The notes below the pieces were generated by a model. The model saw only the letters and a program-made list of their open reading frames with translations, was not told the origin of the DNA and did not search any database. A stretch of DNA of 64,000 nt from Pedobacter sp. ok626. Lineage in GTDB: Bacteria; Bacteroidota; Bacteroidia; Sphingobacteriales; Sphingobacteriaceae. Location: contig NZ_FNEX01000003.1 in NCBI RefSeq assembly GCF_900100435.1, positions 372,001-436,000 on the forward strand, in the 5' to 3' direction. Of the stretch, positions 52,394-61,428 are shown piece after piece. The number at the start of each line of letters is the position of its first letter. Position 1 is the stretch's first letter. The position numbers and the translations under genes were made by a program.

Positions 52394-53458
52394 TTAAATC
52401 ATCATTTGAAAATAACCGCAAGTTAAAATATTAGCCAATGCGCGATAAAGGGGGAAGAAATCTATGTTAGAGTCCTTATCGATTCCTTGTTCATTAACCA
52501 GAGAATGATAGACAGAGTGGTTGGTCACATAACGCCAGCTTTCATATTCCAAAAGCAAATCCGAGAAACCCCTTTTCCATTTAAATAAAGTATCTTCTTT
52601 AAAGCAATAACCACCGCCAAGATGATAGTATTTCATTCCCAATTTCCGCCCCAGAATACTTATTTCATCTATTAAAAATTTTGCCGGGGATGTAGAAAGG
52701 AATTTAGAGGAAGTAGCCACTAAATGACTTTGGATAATGCCACAGGTACAGGTAATAATGCTCCCGCTAATTACCTTATTATTAAAGTAAACAAGCAAAA
52801 GCCTGCAATCAAATTCGTCATTATGAATAAGGTCAACAAAATATTTTTTACTAAAAAAATACTGTTCTTTTGCACCAATTCGGGTCATATTTTCTGTATA
52901 GATATCAAAAAACAAATCGATATCCTCAAGGTTTTTGCTTTCCTTAAGAATGTAACCATAGTCTCTTGCCTTCTTTACATTATGTAAAGTAGTTCTTCTA
53001 TATTTTTTACGTTGTTCTTCAATAGTTGTTGTTAGATCGATAGCTACGGTTCTTCCATTTTTATGAATCCCCCCAAAGCGTTCAATTAACAAGTTTTGAT
53101 TAAAGAATGGATTTAATCGTGAAAAGACTGAAATATTGCGCTCCCGCTCTAAAAAATCCAGAAATGATTCTTTAAAGTTATCCATAAGCGCTTCATCCAG
53201 ATCTTCGAATTTTCGATTAGATATGGGCCCTGGATATCCGTATACAGATCCAAGGTCAGAAAATTGAGAGCCTGATATTTCCCTTTTCAATAATGGAAAT
53301 GCGATATAGTCCTTTCCTTCCTCATAAATAAAAAGAAAAGGATCGCCACCTTCATCCATAGAATGATAGTGCCAGGTATGATAAAAATCATGTTCAACAG
53401 AACCTTTTACATAGGCTATCCATTGCTCCTTATTAAGAATGCTGATTAATTTCATCAT
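52394..53458 (-). CDS. FemAB-like peptidyl/aminoacyl transferase, first paralogue
   Basis: Starting at the ATG 53458 (a second ATG at 53455), the protein shows HDFYHTWHYHSMDEGG then PFLFIYEEGKDYIAFPLLKR and KKYRRTTLHNVKKARDYGYI, then KYYHLGGGYCFKEDTLFKWK. This is the two-GNAT-domain layout of FemABX enzymes, which transfer amino acids from tRNA to peptidoglycan or glycan acceptors. It is a clear paralogue of the gene at 54910. A TTG at 53506 would overlap the GNAT gene stop but is an unlikely start. Confidence 0.82.
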   Translation of the reverse strand: MMKLISILNKEQWIAYVKGSVEHDFYHTWHYHSMDEGGDPFLFIYEEGKDYIAFPLLKREISGSQFSDLGSVYGYPGPISNRKFEDLDEALMDNFKESFLDFLERERNISVFSRLNPFFNQNLLIERFGGIHKNGRTVAIDLTTTIEEQRKKYRRTTLHNVKKARDYGYILKESKNLEDIDLFFDIYTENMTRIGAKEQYFFSKKYFVDLIHNDEFDCRLLLVYFNNKVISGSIITCTCGIIQSHLVATSSKFLSTSPAKFLIDEISILGRKLGMKYYHLGGGYCFKEDTLFKWKRGFSDLLLEYESWRYVTNHSVYHSLVNEQGIDKDSNIDFFPLYRALANILTCGYFQMMI

Positions 53459-53502
53459 AACGCTATGAAATTTTAAGTTAAACAGGTAGATAAAACAACA
53501 AA

Positions 53503-53997
53503 TCAATTATCCATTGTGAACATATGCTTTGTCAGTACCATTTTGAGTTGGTTATTATGCTTACCAACTGTAATAAATCCCAATTTTTCATAAATAGAAA
53601 GCGCTGCAATGTTATCTTCGTGTGTAAAAAGAAATACACTTTCAAGATTTCTTTGAGAAAACCCAAACTCGAGAATTAGTTTAGAAGCAGACTTTCCTAT
53701 CCCCTTTCCCCATAATTGTTTTTCCCCTATAAACATGTGAAATTCGCCCTCAGCATCATCCAAATTTATTAATTGTACATTACCAATGTATTGATCTGTA
53801 CCATGTAAACATATGGCAAAACGGCTGTCATTCGCTTTATTTAATTTAGCACGAAGCCATTCCGTTTCTTGTTCCAAAGTAAAATCAGCATTAGGCTTAA
53901 ATTCGGTATACACCCATATGTCAGGATCTTTACGCCATTGATAAGAAGTTTTCGCATCCTCTAAATTCAATGGTCTTAGGTAGACAGCATCATTCAT
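53503..53997 (-). CDS. GNAT-family N-acetyltransferase
   Basis: A 164-aa acetyltransferase with VYLRPLNLEDAKTSYQWRKD, RFAICLHGTDQYIGNVQLIN, MFIGEKQLWGKGIGKSASKL (acetyl-CoA pyrophosphate loop) and ALSIYEKLGFITVGKH. Probably acetylates an amino sugar of the polysaccharide, such as the product of a DegT enzyme. It lies in the leftward operon between the PhyH and FemAB-like genes. Confidence 0.9.
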   Translation of the reverse strand: MNDAVYLRPLNLEDAKTSYQWRKDPDIWVYTEFKPNADFTLEQETEWLRAKLNKANDSRFAICLHGTDQYIGNVQLINLDDAEGEFHMFIGEKQLWGKGIGKSASKLILEFGFSQRNLESVFLFTHEDNIAALSIYEKLGFITVGKHNNQLKMVLTKHMFTMDN

Positions 53998-54036
53998 AAT
54001 ATATTGTTTAAAAGATCATTTATTTAAGGGATTTGC

Positions 54037-54840
54037 TTAGCCCTGGCCAGGCTGATACATTCTTAAATGCGGTGGTTGATAAAACTCCTGAAGGTTAGCC
54101 GAAATACGGGCGTTATACCCTATTACTTGCCGTAGGTGATTATCTAAACCTTCACCAAACTCGTAACCCAAAAACCTTGGAAAATCAAACTGTGGCTTAA
54201 AAAAGGGCCTTGTAAAGGTAAGTGTTAATGCCCTCCTGGGGCCGTCAGTACTATTATTTCCTGCTGCATGCCAAATATTGGAATCAAATAAGACAATACT
54301 TCCCTTCTTCGCAACAGCCCTATCAGCATGCGCGTAAAAAAACTCATCATCAGGCTTATCTTCTTGTCTATGTGATCCAGAAAGAAAGTAAGTTGCTCCA
54401 TTATCCAAGGTATAATCATCCAACAAAACAATCATCTGGACTGCAATTTTAAAATCACCTGTAAAACTCCTAATGTCGCGATGAACATTATGGACATATG
54501 CTTTGAAATTTTTAAAATTGAGAACACCACTTATCCCATTTATAATATAATTTCCTTTCAAAAAATGTCTCATTTCTTTATCGCAATACATTTGTCCTAA
54601 AAAGGGCATACTAAAATTATCCTTTTCCAAGAGGTGGTGCAATGTACCCTCCATATTAGTTTCAATGCCATTTTTAATTTGAATATCTCTCCTCAATTGA
54701 TAGGCAGGCTCCAGATCATTAATTATAGTATTAATCATTCTTTCATCTACGGCGTTCTCATAAATGACCCAACCAAACTCATCAATTGCATTCTCGAAAT
54801 CACTTATAGTGGCTTCGGAATAATTAAATTTATTTTTCAC
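54037..54840 (-). CDS. Phytanoyl-CoA dioxygenase (PhyH)-family oxygenase
   Basis: A 267-aa non-haem Fe(II)/2-oxoglutarate oxygenase. The facial triad is visible as HRDIR (His, Asp) and NIWHAAGNN (His). The oxoglutarate-binding Arg stands in GPRRALTLTFTRP. The fold segment FKIAVQMIVLLDDYTLDNGA and YFLSGSHRQEDKP is typical of PhyH. In a surface polysaccharide cluster it would hydroxylate or desaturate a sugar, lipid or amino-acyl substituent. Confidence 0.85.
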   Translation of the reverse strand: MKNKFNYSEATISDFENAIDEFGWVIYENAVDERMINTIINDLEPAYQLRRDIQIKNGIETNMEGTLHHLLEKDNFSMPFLGQMYCDKEMRHFLKGNYIINGISGVLNFKNFKAYVHNVHRDIRSFTGDFKIAVQMIVLLDDYTLDNGATYFLSGSHRQEDKPDDEFFYAHADRAVAKKGSIVLFDSNIWHAAGNNSTDGPRRALTLTFTRPFFKPQFDFPRFLGYEFGEGLDNHLRQVIGYNARISANLQEFYQPPHLRMYQPGQG

Positions 54841-54909
54841 TGCATAAAGATTTAAGGGTTAAACTTTAATTGATTTCCAATATTTTAAAAGATATATGGC
54901 TATTTCTAT

Positions 54910-55944
54910 TTAATGGGATACCGCAGGACTGCGGTAGAGAGGAAAGTAATCAGGTCTGACATCATCATTCCGTTCCCTAACTAGATCGTTGTAACTAAAT
55001 GTATCTGATATAAATCTCCAGGTATTATCCTCTAGAAAAAGAGAGGAGAAATAAGACTTAAATTTGAATAATGAGTCTTCCCTACCGCCCAAGCCACCAC
55101 CAAGGTGGAAATATCTCTTTCCGAGTTGTCTTCCGATGACACTAATCTCGTCGGTTAATAATTTACTCGGAGACTGATTTATGTAAGCGTTAGCAGTGGC
55201 AGATAAATGATTACGGATTACATCTCCAGCGCACATGATAACGGCCCCGCAAATCATCACATCGCCATGGTAGATTACAATTAATTTACAGTTTTCTTCT
55301 TTGCTTTTGATGAGCTGCGTAAAGTAGGCTTCGTCATAAAAATAGCTCTCCTTAGCCCCCAGTCTAAGCATGTTTTCTGTATACATAGCTGTGAACAATT
55401 TGATCTCATCCTGGCTACTCGCTTCTTTGATATCATAAGGCATTTTTCTCAATTGCCTAATCTGTTGCGCTAGTTTTTTCTCATACTTTGCCCGTTGTTC
55501 CTCAAGAGGAATAGACAGATCCATATATACAGTCCGACCATTATTCATTACCCCACCGATTTTTTCTATTAATACCCTTTGATCAATAAATGGATTGAGA
55601 CGGGAGAAAACGCAAACATATCGACCAGCTTCCATAAAGCTTAAAAAGGAGCATTTAAAGCTTTCAAGTAATTGTTCATCAATATCTGAGAATTTCACAT
55701 TAGAAATTGGACCAGAATATCCATAAACCGATGTCAGATCAAACAAATCTGAATTGGCAATTTTTCTTTTCAATAATGGAAGCGCTATAAAAATATCAGC
55801 TTCTTCATATACAAAAAGAAAAGGTTCACCACTATTCTCTAAAGAATGGTAATGCCAGGTGTGATAAAAGTCATAGCTAACAGAATTATGAACATATGTA
55901 GTCCATTCTTCTGATTGTTCGAAATTGATTAAATGATATGCCAT
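54910..55944 (-). CDS. FemAB-like peptidyl/aminoacyl transferase, second paralogue
   Basis: A 344-aa protein very similar to that at 52394. It has YDFYHTWHYHSLENSGEPFL, FVYEEADIFIALPLLKRKIA, GRTVYMDLSIPLEEQRAKYE and RYFHLGGGLGGREDSLFKFK. The two probably arose by duplication in this locus and may act on different acceptors or add residues one after the other. It lies between a glycosyltransferase and the PhyH gene. Confidence 0.82.
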   Translation of the reverse strand: MAYHLINFEQSEEWTTYVHNSVSYDFYHTWHYHSLENSGEPFLFVYEEADIFIALPLLKRKIANSDLFDLTSVYGYSGPISNVKFSDIDEQLLESFKCSFLSFMEAGRYVCVFSRLNPFIDQRVLIEKIGGVMNNGRTVYMDLSIPLEEQRAKYEKKLAQQIRQLRKMPYDIKEASSQDEIKLFTAMYTENMLRLGAKESYFYDEAYFTQLIKSKEENCKLIVIYHGDVMICGAVIMCAGDVIRNHLSATANAYINQSPSKLLTDEISVIGRQLGKRYFHLGGGLGGREDSLFKFKSYFSSLFLEDNTWRFISDTFSYNDLVRERNDDVRPDYFPLYRSPAVSH

Positions 55945-55986
55945 ATGATTAAAAAATTTTAATACTACACAATCATAACCTTTCTA

Positions 55987-57135
55987 CTAACCGACATTCA
56001 TAATTTTAAGCATTTCGGAATTCACCAGGTTCACATCAAATTTCTTTTTAGCGAACTTCCTTCCATTAATACCATATAAAATAATGTCTTTGGTATTGTT
56101 AATGTAATACTCCATCCTTGAGGCAAGGACTGAAATATTTTTTATAGGAACTAAGAAACCATTTACACCTGAAGGCGACGCATCTACAGTTTCTCGGCAT
56201 CCCACAGAATTACTGGTAATAATTGCCCTCCCCATAGCCATGCCTTCTAATATACATCTAGGTACTCCTTCTCCATAATAAGAAGGTAAAACGAGAATTG
56301 AAGCATCCTTAATATATGATCTGACATCATCTACCTGACCAATGTATTCTATAGTGTCCCCCGATTGAATTTCAGCGTATAGTGCTGTAGTGATTGAGTC
56401 TATATTGTCATCAAATGAGCCAATAAGTTTAAACTTTACATCTGGATATTTATTGCGAACTATCTTTGCCGCTTCATAAAACTCGTTTACTCCCTTTGAA
56501 TTGATTAAGCGGGATATCATTAAGAAACTTATGTGTGAAATTTCGGGTTCGGAGTAGTCATAATGACTTAAATCAACACCTGAACCATTAACTACAAATG
56601 CCTGGTGTTTTGCTCCGATTATTTTGCATTCCAGTAATTTGTTATAATCATCTTTATTCTGAAAAATAACTCGAATTCTTTTGTTTGCACTTAAACTAAA
56701 CTTTAATAAAAATTTAGTTATCGAACTAACCAATTTGCTTTTAGAGCTGCTATCTGTAAAGTTGTAACCCAGACCGGTGAGCATGGGCGTAATGCAATCT
56801 ATTTTACATAGCCTTGCCACCATGGTTCCGTATATTACAGGCTTAAACGTATATGGAAAAAAAATATCAGGCTTAATTTCTCTAATCAAATTATATAATT
56901 TAAGGATATACTTAAGGTCGGATATAATAGAAACATTACTCCCATTTAGTGCATTCTCACATACAGTAACATTCATATCTCTTAGTTTTTCCCTAACATG
57001 CTGTTGTGAAATTTTAGGAGTAAAAACATATACGTCATTTTTCTTGATAAGCTCTTCAATGAGTTTACCGCGAAAATCAAGTAAGGTTCGTGATGAATCA
57101 CAAGCAATCAATACTTTCTTTCTGTTTTCTGTCAT
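55987..57135 (-). CDS. Glycosyltransferase family 4-type
   Basis: A GT-B transferase. The N-terminal half carries IACDSSRTLLDFRGKLIEEL and PDIFFPYTFKPVIYGTMVAR. The C-terminal domain carries ISFLMISRLINSKGVNEFYE, KFKLIGSFDD and SILVLPSYYGEGVPRCILEG, matching the E-x7-E region of GT4 enzymes. It is of the WbpH/WcaA-like type with a Ser/Arg-rich start. It precedes the FemAB-like gene by 42 bp and follows the pectate-lyase terminator. Confidence 0.9.
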   Translation of the reverse strand: MTENRKKVLIACDSSRTLLDFRGKLIEELIKKNDVYVFTPKISQQHVREKLRDMNVTVCENALNGSNVSIISDLKYILKLYNLIREIKPDIFFPYTFKPVIYGTMVARLCKIDCITPMLTGLGYNFTDSSSKSKLVSSITKFLLKFSLSANKRIRVIFQNKDDYNKLLECKIIGAKHQAFVVNGSGVDLSHYDYSEPEISHISFLMISRLINSKGVNEFYEAAKIVRNKYPDVKFKLIGSFDDNIDSITTALYAEIQSGDTIEYIGQVDDVRSYIKDASILVLPSYYGEGVPRCILEGMAMGRAIITSNSVGCRETVDASPSGVNGFLVPIKNISVLASRMEYYINNTKDIILYGINGRKFAKKKFDVNLVNSEMLKIMNVG

Positions 57136-57161
57136 GACAACGGATATAAAAAAGGTCGTTA

Positions 57162-57204
57162 AACCACAAGGCCACCTGACTTACAGTCAGATGGCCTTGT
57201 GGTT
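57162..57204. terminator. Long hairpin after the pectate-lyase-like gene
   Basis: AACCACAAGGCCA (57162-57174) pairs perfectly with TGGCCTTGTGGTT (57192-57204). CTGAC and GTCAG extend the stem inside. For leftward transcripts the A run at 57149-57153 gives a U tract. It separates the pectate-lyase gene from the glycosyltransferase 27 bp on. Confidence 0.85.
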
Positions 57205-57228
57205 GGGTATTTTCTTTATTTCTATTTA

Positions 57229-58974
57229 TTATAATGTTGCACCTGCTCCTTTTGTTACGATTGAAGGAACATCTGCTGCTGCATTAAGCACTGATTTATA
57301 TTCATAAGTTGGTGCCCAGTTTGCAAGTGGCGTAGTAATCTCATTTTTACCTGAATTTACATAGATATTTGTCTCTGATCCACTAATGTATCCCGGAGGA
57401 TCACCCGCTAAGTTGGTTGCAATTGGTTTGTTACAATTTGCAAAGTAATCGTTGTCAGTACGGACATTTCCACCGGCACGTGCACTGATTGAGTAACCGC
57501 TATTGTTTAAGTGATAATTGTTAAACAAGTGAACACTTCCATAATTCATTGTTGGCTCTCTTTCTGAAATATTGTTCCAGAAATTATGGTGAAGTGTAAC
57601 ATGCAATTTACCAATATCCTGAGATGCGATCTCTGCGCTAATTCCTGCACTAATCAATACCGATAAGTTGTTATTACTGAATTTATTCCAGGAAACCGTA
57701 ACATAATCTGAATATCTGGTTATGCTAATATCTTTACCATAATATTCCCATCCATGATCACGATCGGCTGAGAATTCACAGTGGTCTACCCAGATATGGT
57801 GTGAACCTTCTTTTATCTGAACACCAGCATTGGTTACATAATTTTTAATTCTAAGGTTTTGAATAATAATATTGTTAACAGTATACAACATAAACGATGC
57901 GCCTTCTACTGATGCACCAGATAAACCAATAATTGATTTATTTGATTTCACATACATAGGATCATTACCTGCTCCTTTAATGGCACCCGATACATAAATA
58001 ATTTTTGGACCATCAGAACTTAACGCACTTTTTAATGCCTGTAAAGTAGATACTGTGATTTCTGAACCACCTTTACCACCTGTAGTTGTTCCATTTACTG
58101 CTGCATAACCAATTAAACCTGTAGCTATAACACCAGTACCGCCACCACCTGTTGGAGGTGTAACTGTTTCTGGAGGTGTAGTTGTTGCAGATCCGCCAAT
58201 TGTAACAGTGTATTTCCTTCCATTTGTCTTCGGATTTGTATTATCTGATGCAGAGAATATCAAACTGTTTCCCCAATGACTAAATTTACCTGTACCTATT
58301 GAACTGATATCAGCATGCTTAGCATGAGCTGCTCCCAGTTCTTTGCCATTTTCAAAAACTCTTAGTGTTGAAATACTTGGCTGAGTATTCGAATCGCCAG
58401 TGGTACCAAAATCACGGTAAATCACATAAGCAAAGCCACCTTCTGCTGTAAGACCAGACAAATCAAGCACTGTTTCTGTTGTAGGTGCTGTAGGTGTACC
58501 AGGTAATATCTCAGTCGGAGTTCCTCCTGTTGTGAAGGTATATTTCCTGCCATTTTTTCTCGGATCTGTATTGTCAGACGCAGAGAATATTAAACCATTT
58601 CCCCAATGACTGAATTTACCCTTACCAATTGAAGCGATGTCAGCATGTTTAGTATGAGCTGCTCCTAGTTCTTTACCATCTTCAAAAACTCTTAGTGTTG
58701 AAATAGTTGGCTGAGTATTCGAATCTCCAGTCGTACCAAAATCACGGTAAACAGCATATGCGAAGCCACCTTCTGAAGTGGCACCCGATACATCTATCGC
58801 TGTTGCTGTTGTATTTGATACAGCTCCTATTCCAGTCGAATTTTCAATATCATTACTGCCAGACAAGTCAGGAACCACGGGAGCATCCTTCTTGCATTGG
58901 CTAAACATTAAAATTGTGGATAATACTATCCCTAACATAAATACCCTTGTTAATTTTTTTCTCAATCTTTCCAT
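57229..58974 (-). CDS. Surface pectate-lyase-like lipoprotein with duplicated 110-aa module
   Basis: The N-terminus is a lipoprotein signal (VFMLGIVLSTILMFSQCKKD, Cys 27). Residues 58-157 and 168-267 are two near-identical copies of a domain starting DVSGATSEGGFAYAVYRDFG, period 110 residues. They look like a carbohydrate-binding or adhesion module. The C-terminal 300 residues are a PL1/PL3-like right-handed beta-helix: HHIWVDHCEFSADRDHG, VTVSWNKFSNNN, KLHVTLHHNFWNNISEREPT and YGSVHLFNNYH. The usual RxPxxR site reads REPTMN, so the second Arg is replaced. It may cut uronate-containing polymers or may only bind them. It has its own terminator. Confidence 0.85.
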   Translation of the reverse strand: MERLRKKLTRVFMLGIVLSTILMFSQCKKDAPVVPDLSGSNDIENSTGIGAVSNTTATAIDVSGATSEGGFAYAVYRDFGTTGDSNTQPTISTLRVFEDGKELGAAHTKHADIASIGKGKFSHWGNGLIFSASDNTDPRKNGRKYTFTTGGTPTEILPGTPTAPTTETVLDLSGLTAEGGFAYVIYRDFGTTGDSNTQPSISTLRVFENGKELGAAHAKHADISSIGTGKFSHWGNSLIFSASDNTNPKTNGRKYTVTIGGSATTTPPETVTPPTGGGGTGVIATGLIGYAAVNGTTTGGKGGSEITVSTLQALKSALSSDGPKIIYVSGAIKGAGNDPMYVKSNKSIIGLSGASVEGASFMLYTVNNIIIQNLRIKNYVTNAGVQIKEGSHHIWVDHCEFSADRDHGWEYYGKDISITRYSDYVTVSWNKFSNNNLSVLISAGISAEIASQDIGKLHVTLHHNFWNNISEREPTMNYGSVHLFNNYHLNNSGYSISARAGGNVRTDNDYFANCNKPIATNLAGDPPGYISGSETNIYVNSGKNEITTPLANWAPTYEYKSVLNAAADVPSIVTKGAGATL

Positions 58975-59203
58975 TAATACATTCTTTTTTTAAATACCCT
59001 CTTTTAACGGGGGGCCTAAAAAAAAATTGTATCTTAAAAGTTACAGAAGAAAAAGCTAAAAAAGTCCACAAAACGGGGAAAAATGTCCCCAATTATAATT
59101 TGCGGCCGATTTTTTGCAGCTACAGCATGTGTAAAGTAGATTTACAAATATTAAACGCTCACTCTATATGACTTTAATATGACATATCACAGTGAAATAT
59201 AAG

Positions 59204-60325
59204 TTAAATTCTTGTGCTAAATATGACGTTTTGATCAACCATTTTGATTCTTGAACGCTTTTTCACCTCCTTATTTGAACAATAGAACATTTTATACCAT
59301 TCTATAAAGTTATGTACCCCCTCTTTTACGGATACTTTAGGCGTATAATCTAATTCGTCCTTTAATCTGGAGATATCAGCCCAGGTGTCTGCTACATCAC
59401 CATCTTGCATCGGCAAATATTCTTTATTAGCAATAACGCCAATATTGCGCTCTATTTCATTTATAAACTCTAAAAGACTTACAGGTGCTCCCCTTCCTAT
59501 ATTGAATATACTGTATGGGGCTCTAGAACTTGCAGGATCTGGCTCAAAGGCGTTCCAGGTTGCATTATGTACTGCTGGTTTATCTATTAGGTGCACTATG
59601 CCCTCAACGATGTCATCTACGTACGTAAAATCCCTGCTCATATTTCCATTATTAAAAACTCTTATTGGTTTACCCTCCATTATTGCTTTGGCGAATATAA
59701 ATAAAGCCATATCTGGTCTACCCCATGGACCATAAACAGTAAAGAACCGTAAAGCCGTAGTTGGAATATTAAAAAGGTGGCTATATGCGTGTGCCATTAA
59801 CTCATTACTTTTTTTAGATGCGGCATATAAGGAAATCGGATGATCGACATTGTTATTGACAGAAAAAGGCATTTTTTTATTTAAACCATAAACACTTGAG
59901 GAGCTTGCGTACAATAAATGTTTGATTTTTGCATACCTGCAACATTCCAGAATATTTAAAAATCCATGAATATTCGATTCTAAATAGGCCTCTGGATTTG
60001 TTAAACTATATCGTACACCGGCTTGGGCTGCTAAATTGCATACGGCGTCAAAATGATAAGTACTAAAAAGATCAAGCAGGCCTACTTTATCAGTGAGGTC
60101 CAACTTAACGAATGTGTAGTTGCTGTATTTTGTACTTTTTACAGCTGTATTGTATGCAATTAGCTCCTTGGAAATACCACTCTCTTCCAGACGGGCATAT
60201 TTTAAATTAACATCATAGTAGTCGTTGATTATGTCGATCCCAACCACTTCATCCCCTCTTTCTAATAAACGGTTTGCCAAGTGAAAGCCAATAAAGCCCG
60301 CAGTGCCTGTTACTAAAATTTTCAT
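59204..60325 (-). CDS. UDP-glucuronate 4-epimerase-like SDR
   Basis: A 373-aa extended SDR: ILVTGTAGFIGFHLANRLLE (NAD-binding GxxGxxG), YYDVNLKYARLEE typical of UDP-GlcA/GalE epimerases, SSSVYGLNK and the catalytic Tyr-Lys in SLYAASKKSNELMAHAYSHL. It resembles CapI/LspL-type UDP-glucuronate epimerases, which would supply galacturonate. The C-terminal 25 residues (EVKKRSRIKMVDQNVIFSTR) extend past the usual end. It follows the glycosyltransferase at 60341 by 15 bp. Confidence 0.88.
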   Translation of the reverse strand: MKILVTGTAGFIGFHLANRLLERGDEVVGIDIINDYYDVNLKYARLEESGISKELIAYNTAVKSTKYSNYTFVKLDLTDKVGLLDLFSTYHFDAVCNLAAQAGVRYSLTNPEAYLESNIHGFLNILECCRYAKIKHLLYASSSSVYGLNKKMPFSVNNNVDHPISLYAASKKSNELMAHAYSHLFNIPTTALRFFTVYGPWGRPDMALFIFAKAIMEGKPIRVFNNGNMSRDFTYVDDIVEGIVHLIDKPAVHNATWNAFEPDPASSRAPYSIFNIGRGAPVSLLEFINEIERNIGVIANKEYLPMQDGDVADTWADISRLKDELDYTPKVSVKEGVHNFIEWYKMFYCSNKEVKKRSRIKMVDQNVIFSTRI

Positions 60326-60340
60326 ACGATTAAGGTTTAA

Positions 60341-61417
60341 TTATGAATTAAGATTATTTAAAATAGAATTGATGAAGGTTTTCGGTGTTCGACTCTCCAG
60401 GTATTTCATTCTATCAACCACTTTATTTACTTCCCGATCTACTATCAGTGATTCTAAGGCCTGTGTCAAGGCCTGAGTATTGTTAACTTCTACTTTAATA
60501 ATTGATGGAATATCTTCAATACCTCCTGCACAAAGTGTGGAAATAACTGCGTCATTTACGGCCATCATTTCAAGTAAAACATTTGGAAATCCTTCCATTA
60601 TTGAAGAAACAACACATAGTTTAGCTTTTTTAAAATATGGAATGGGGTTGTCAATATGCCCTTTCAGAATCACCCGTCCATCCAGGCCCATTTCATTGAT
60701 TAAATGATGAAGATGCGCTCGTTCCCGGCCTTCCCCTAAAATCAATAGCTTTAAGTTTTTATGCTGATCTGCAATATTTGCAAATGCGTGAATTAATATT
60801 GAAAACCCCTTTTCAGGAATCAGGCGCCCTGCAGTGCAAACAAAATCTTCATTCGCAAGATCTTCAGGTAAAGACTCCTCAGCTTTCTTTAATATCTGAT
60901 TTAAGTCAATCGGGTTTTCTTTAATTACGGCTTTGTTATTTGGTATAAACTTGTTTTGTTTCAGCAGTTGATTCCGCATTATTGCCGTCTGACATACGAT
61001 TAAATTAACTGCCGGATACCCCAATTTATATGCAATTTGATAACTTATTTTCTTAACACCTGTGTAACGGGTAAATACGGAGGTACATTCACGGACAATC
61101 AAATTTGATTTTATATATCCTATGCGTTTGAGCAAACCTAAATACGAATTAAGATAAGGATGCGTACTTATAATTGTATATCCCTTTCTGTAGGGAAAAA
61201 GCGCTTTTACAAGGATTAAAAACCCGATGAACATCGGCCCCTCTGTTAAATATTGTACGCTTTGTTCTTTAGGTATCAACAGACGGGAATTAAACAAACG
61301 TTTCAGAAATATCAAAGGGTTATTCGTTACACCAGCTGCCATGCGCAAGATGTTTTCCGCTCCACCTGCATAATTAGACATGGAAATAAATAGCAACTTT
61401 TGAGAAGGAGAATTCAT
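60341..61417 (-). CDS. Glycosyltransferase family 4-type
   Basis: A GT-B transferase: FISMSNYAGGAENILRMAAG at the N-terminus, VCTAGRLIPEKGFSILIHAF, LKLLILGEGRERAHLH and LCVVSSIMEGFPNVLLEMMA in the C-terminal domain. It is related to but distinct from the two other GT4 enzymes of the cluster. It lies 11 bp after the sugar-blade gene and 15 bp before the epimerase. Confidence 0.92.
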   Translation of the reverse strand: MNSPSQKLLFISMSNYAGGAENILRMAAGVTNNPLIFLKRLFNSRLLIPKEQSVQYLTEGPMFIGFLILVKALFPYRKGYTIISTHPYLNSYLGLLKRIGYIKSNLIVRECTSVFTRYTGVKKISYQIAYKLGYPAVNLIVCQTAIMRNQLLKQNKFIPNNKAVIKENPIDLNQILKKAEESLPEDLANEDFVCTAGRLIPEKGFSILIHAFANIADQHKNLKLLILGEGRERAHLHHLINEMGLDGRVILKGHIDNPIPYFKKAKLCVVSSIMEGFPNVLLEMMAVNDAVISTLCAGGIEDIPSIIKVEVNNTQALTQALESLIVDREVNKVVDRMKYLESRTPKTFINSILNNLNS

Positions 61418-61428
61418 TTTATAAATTA

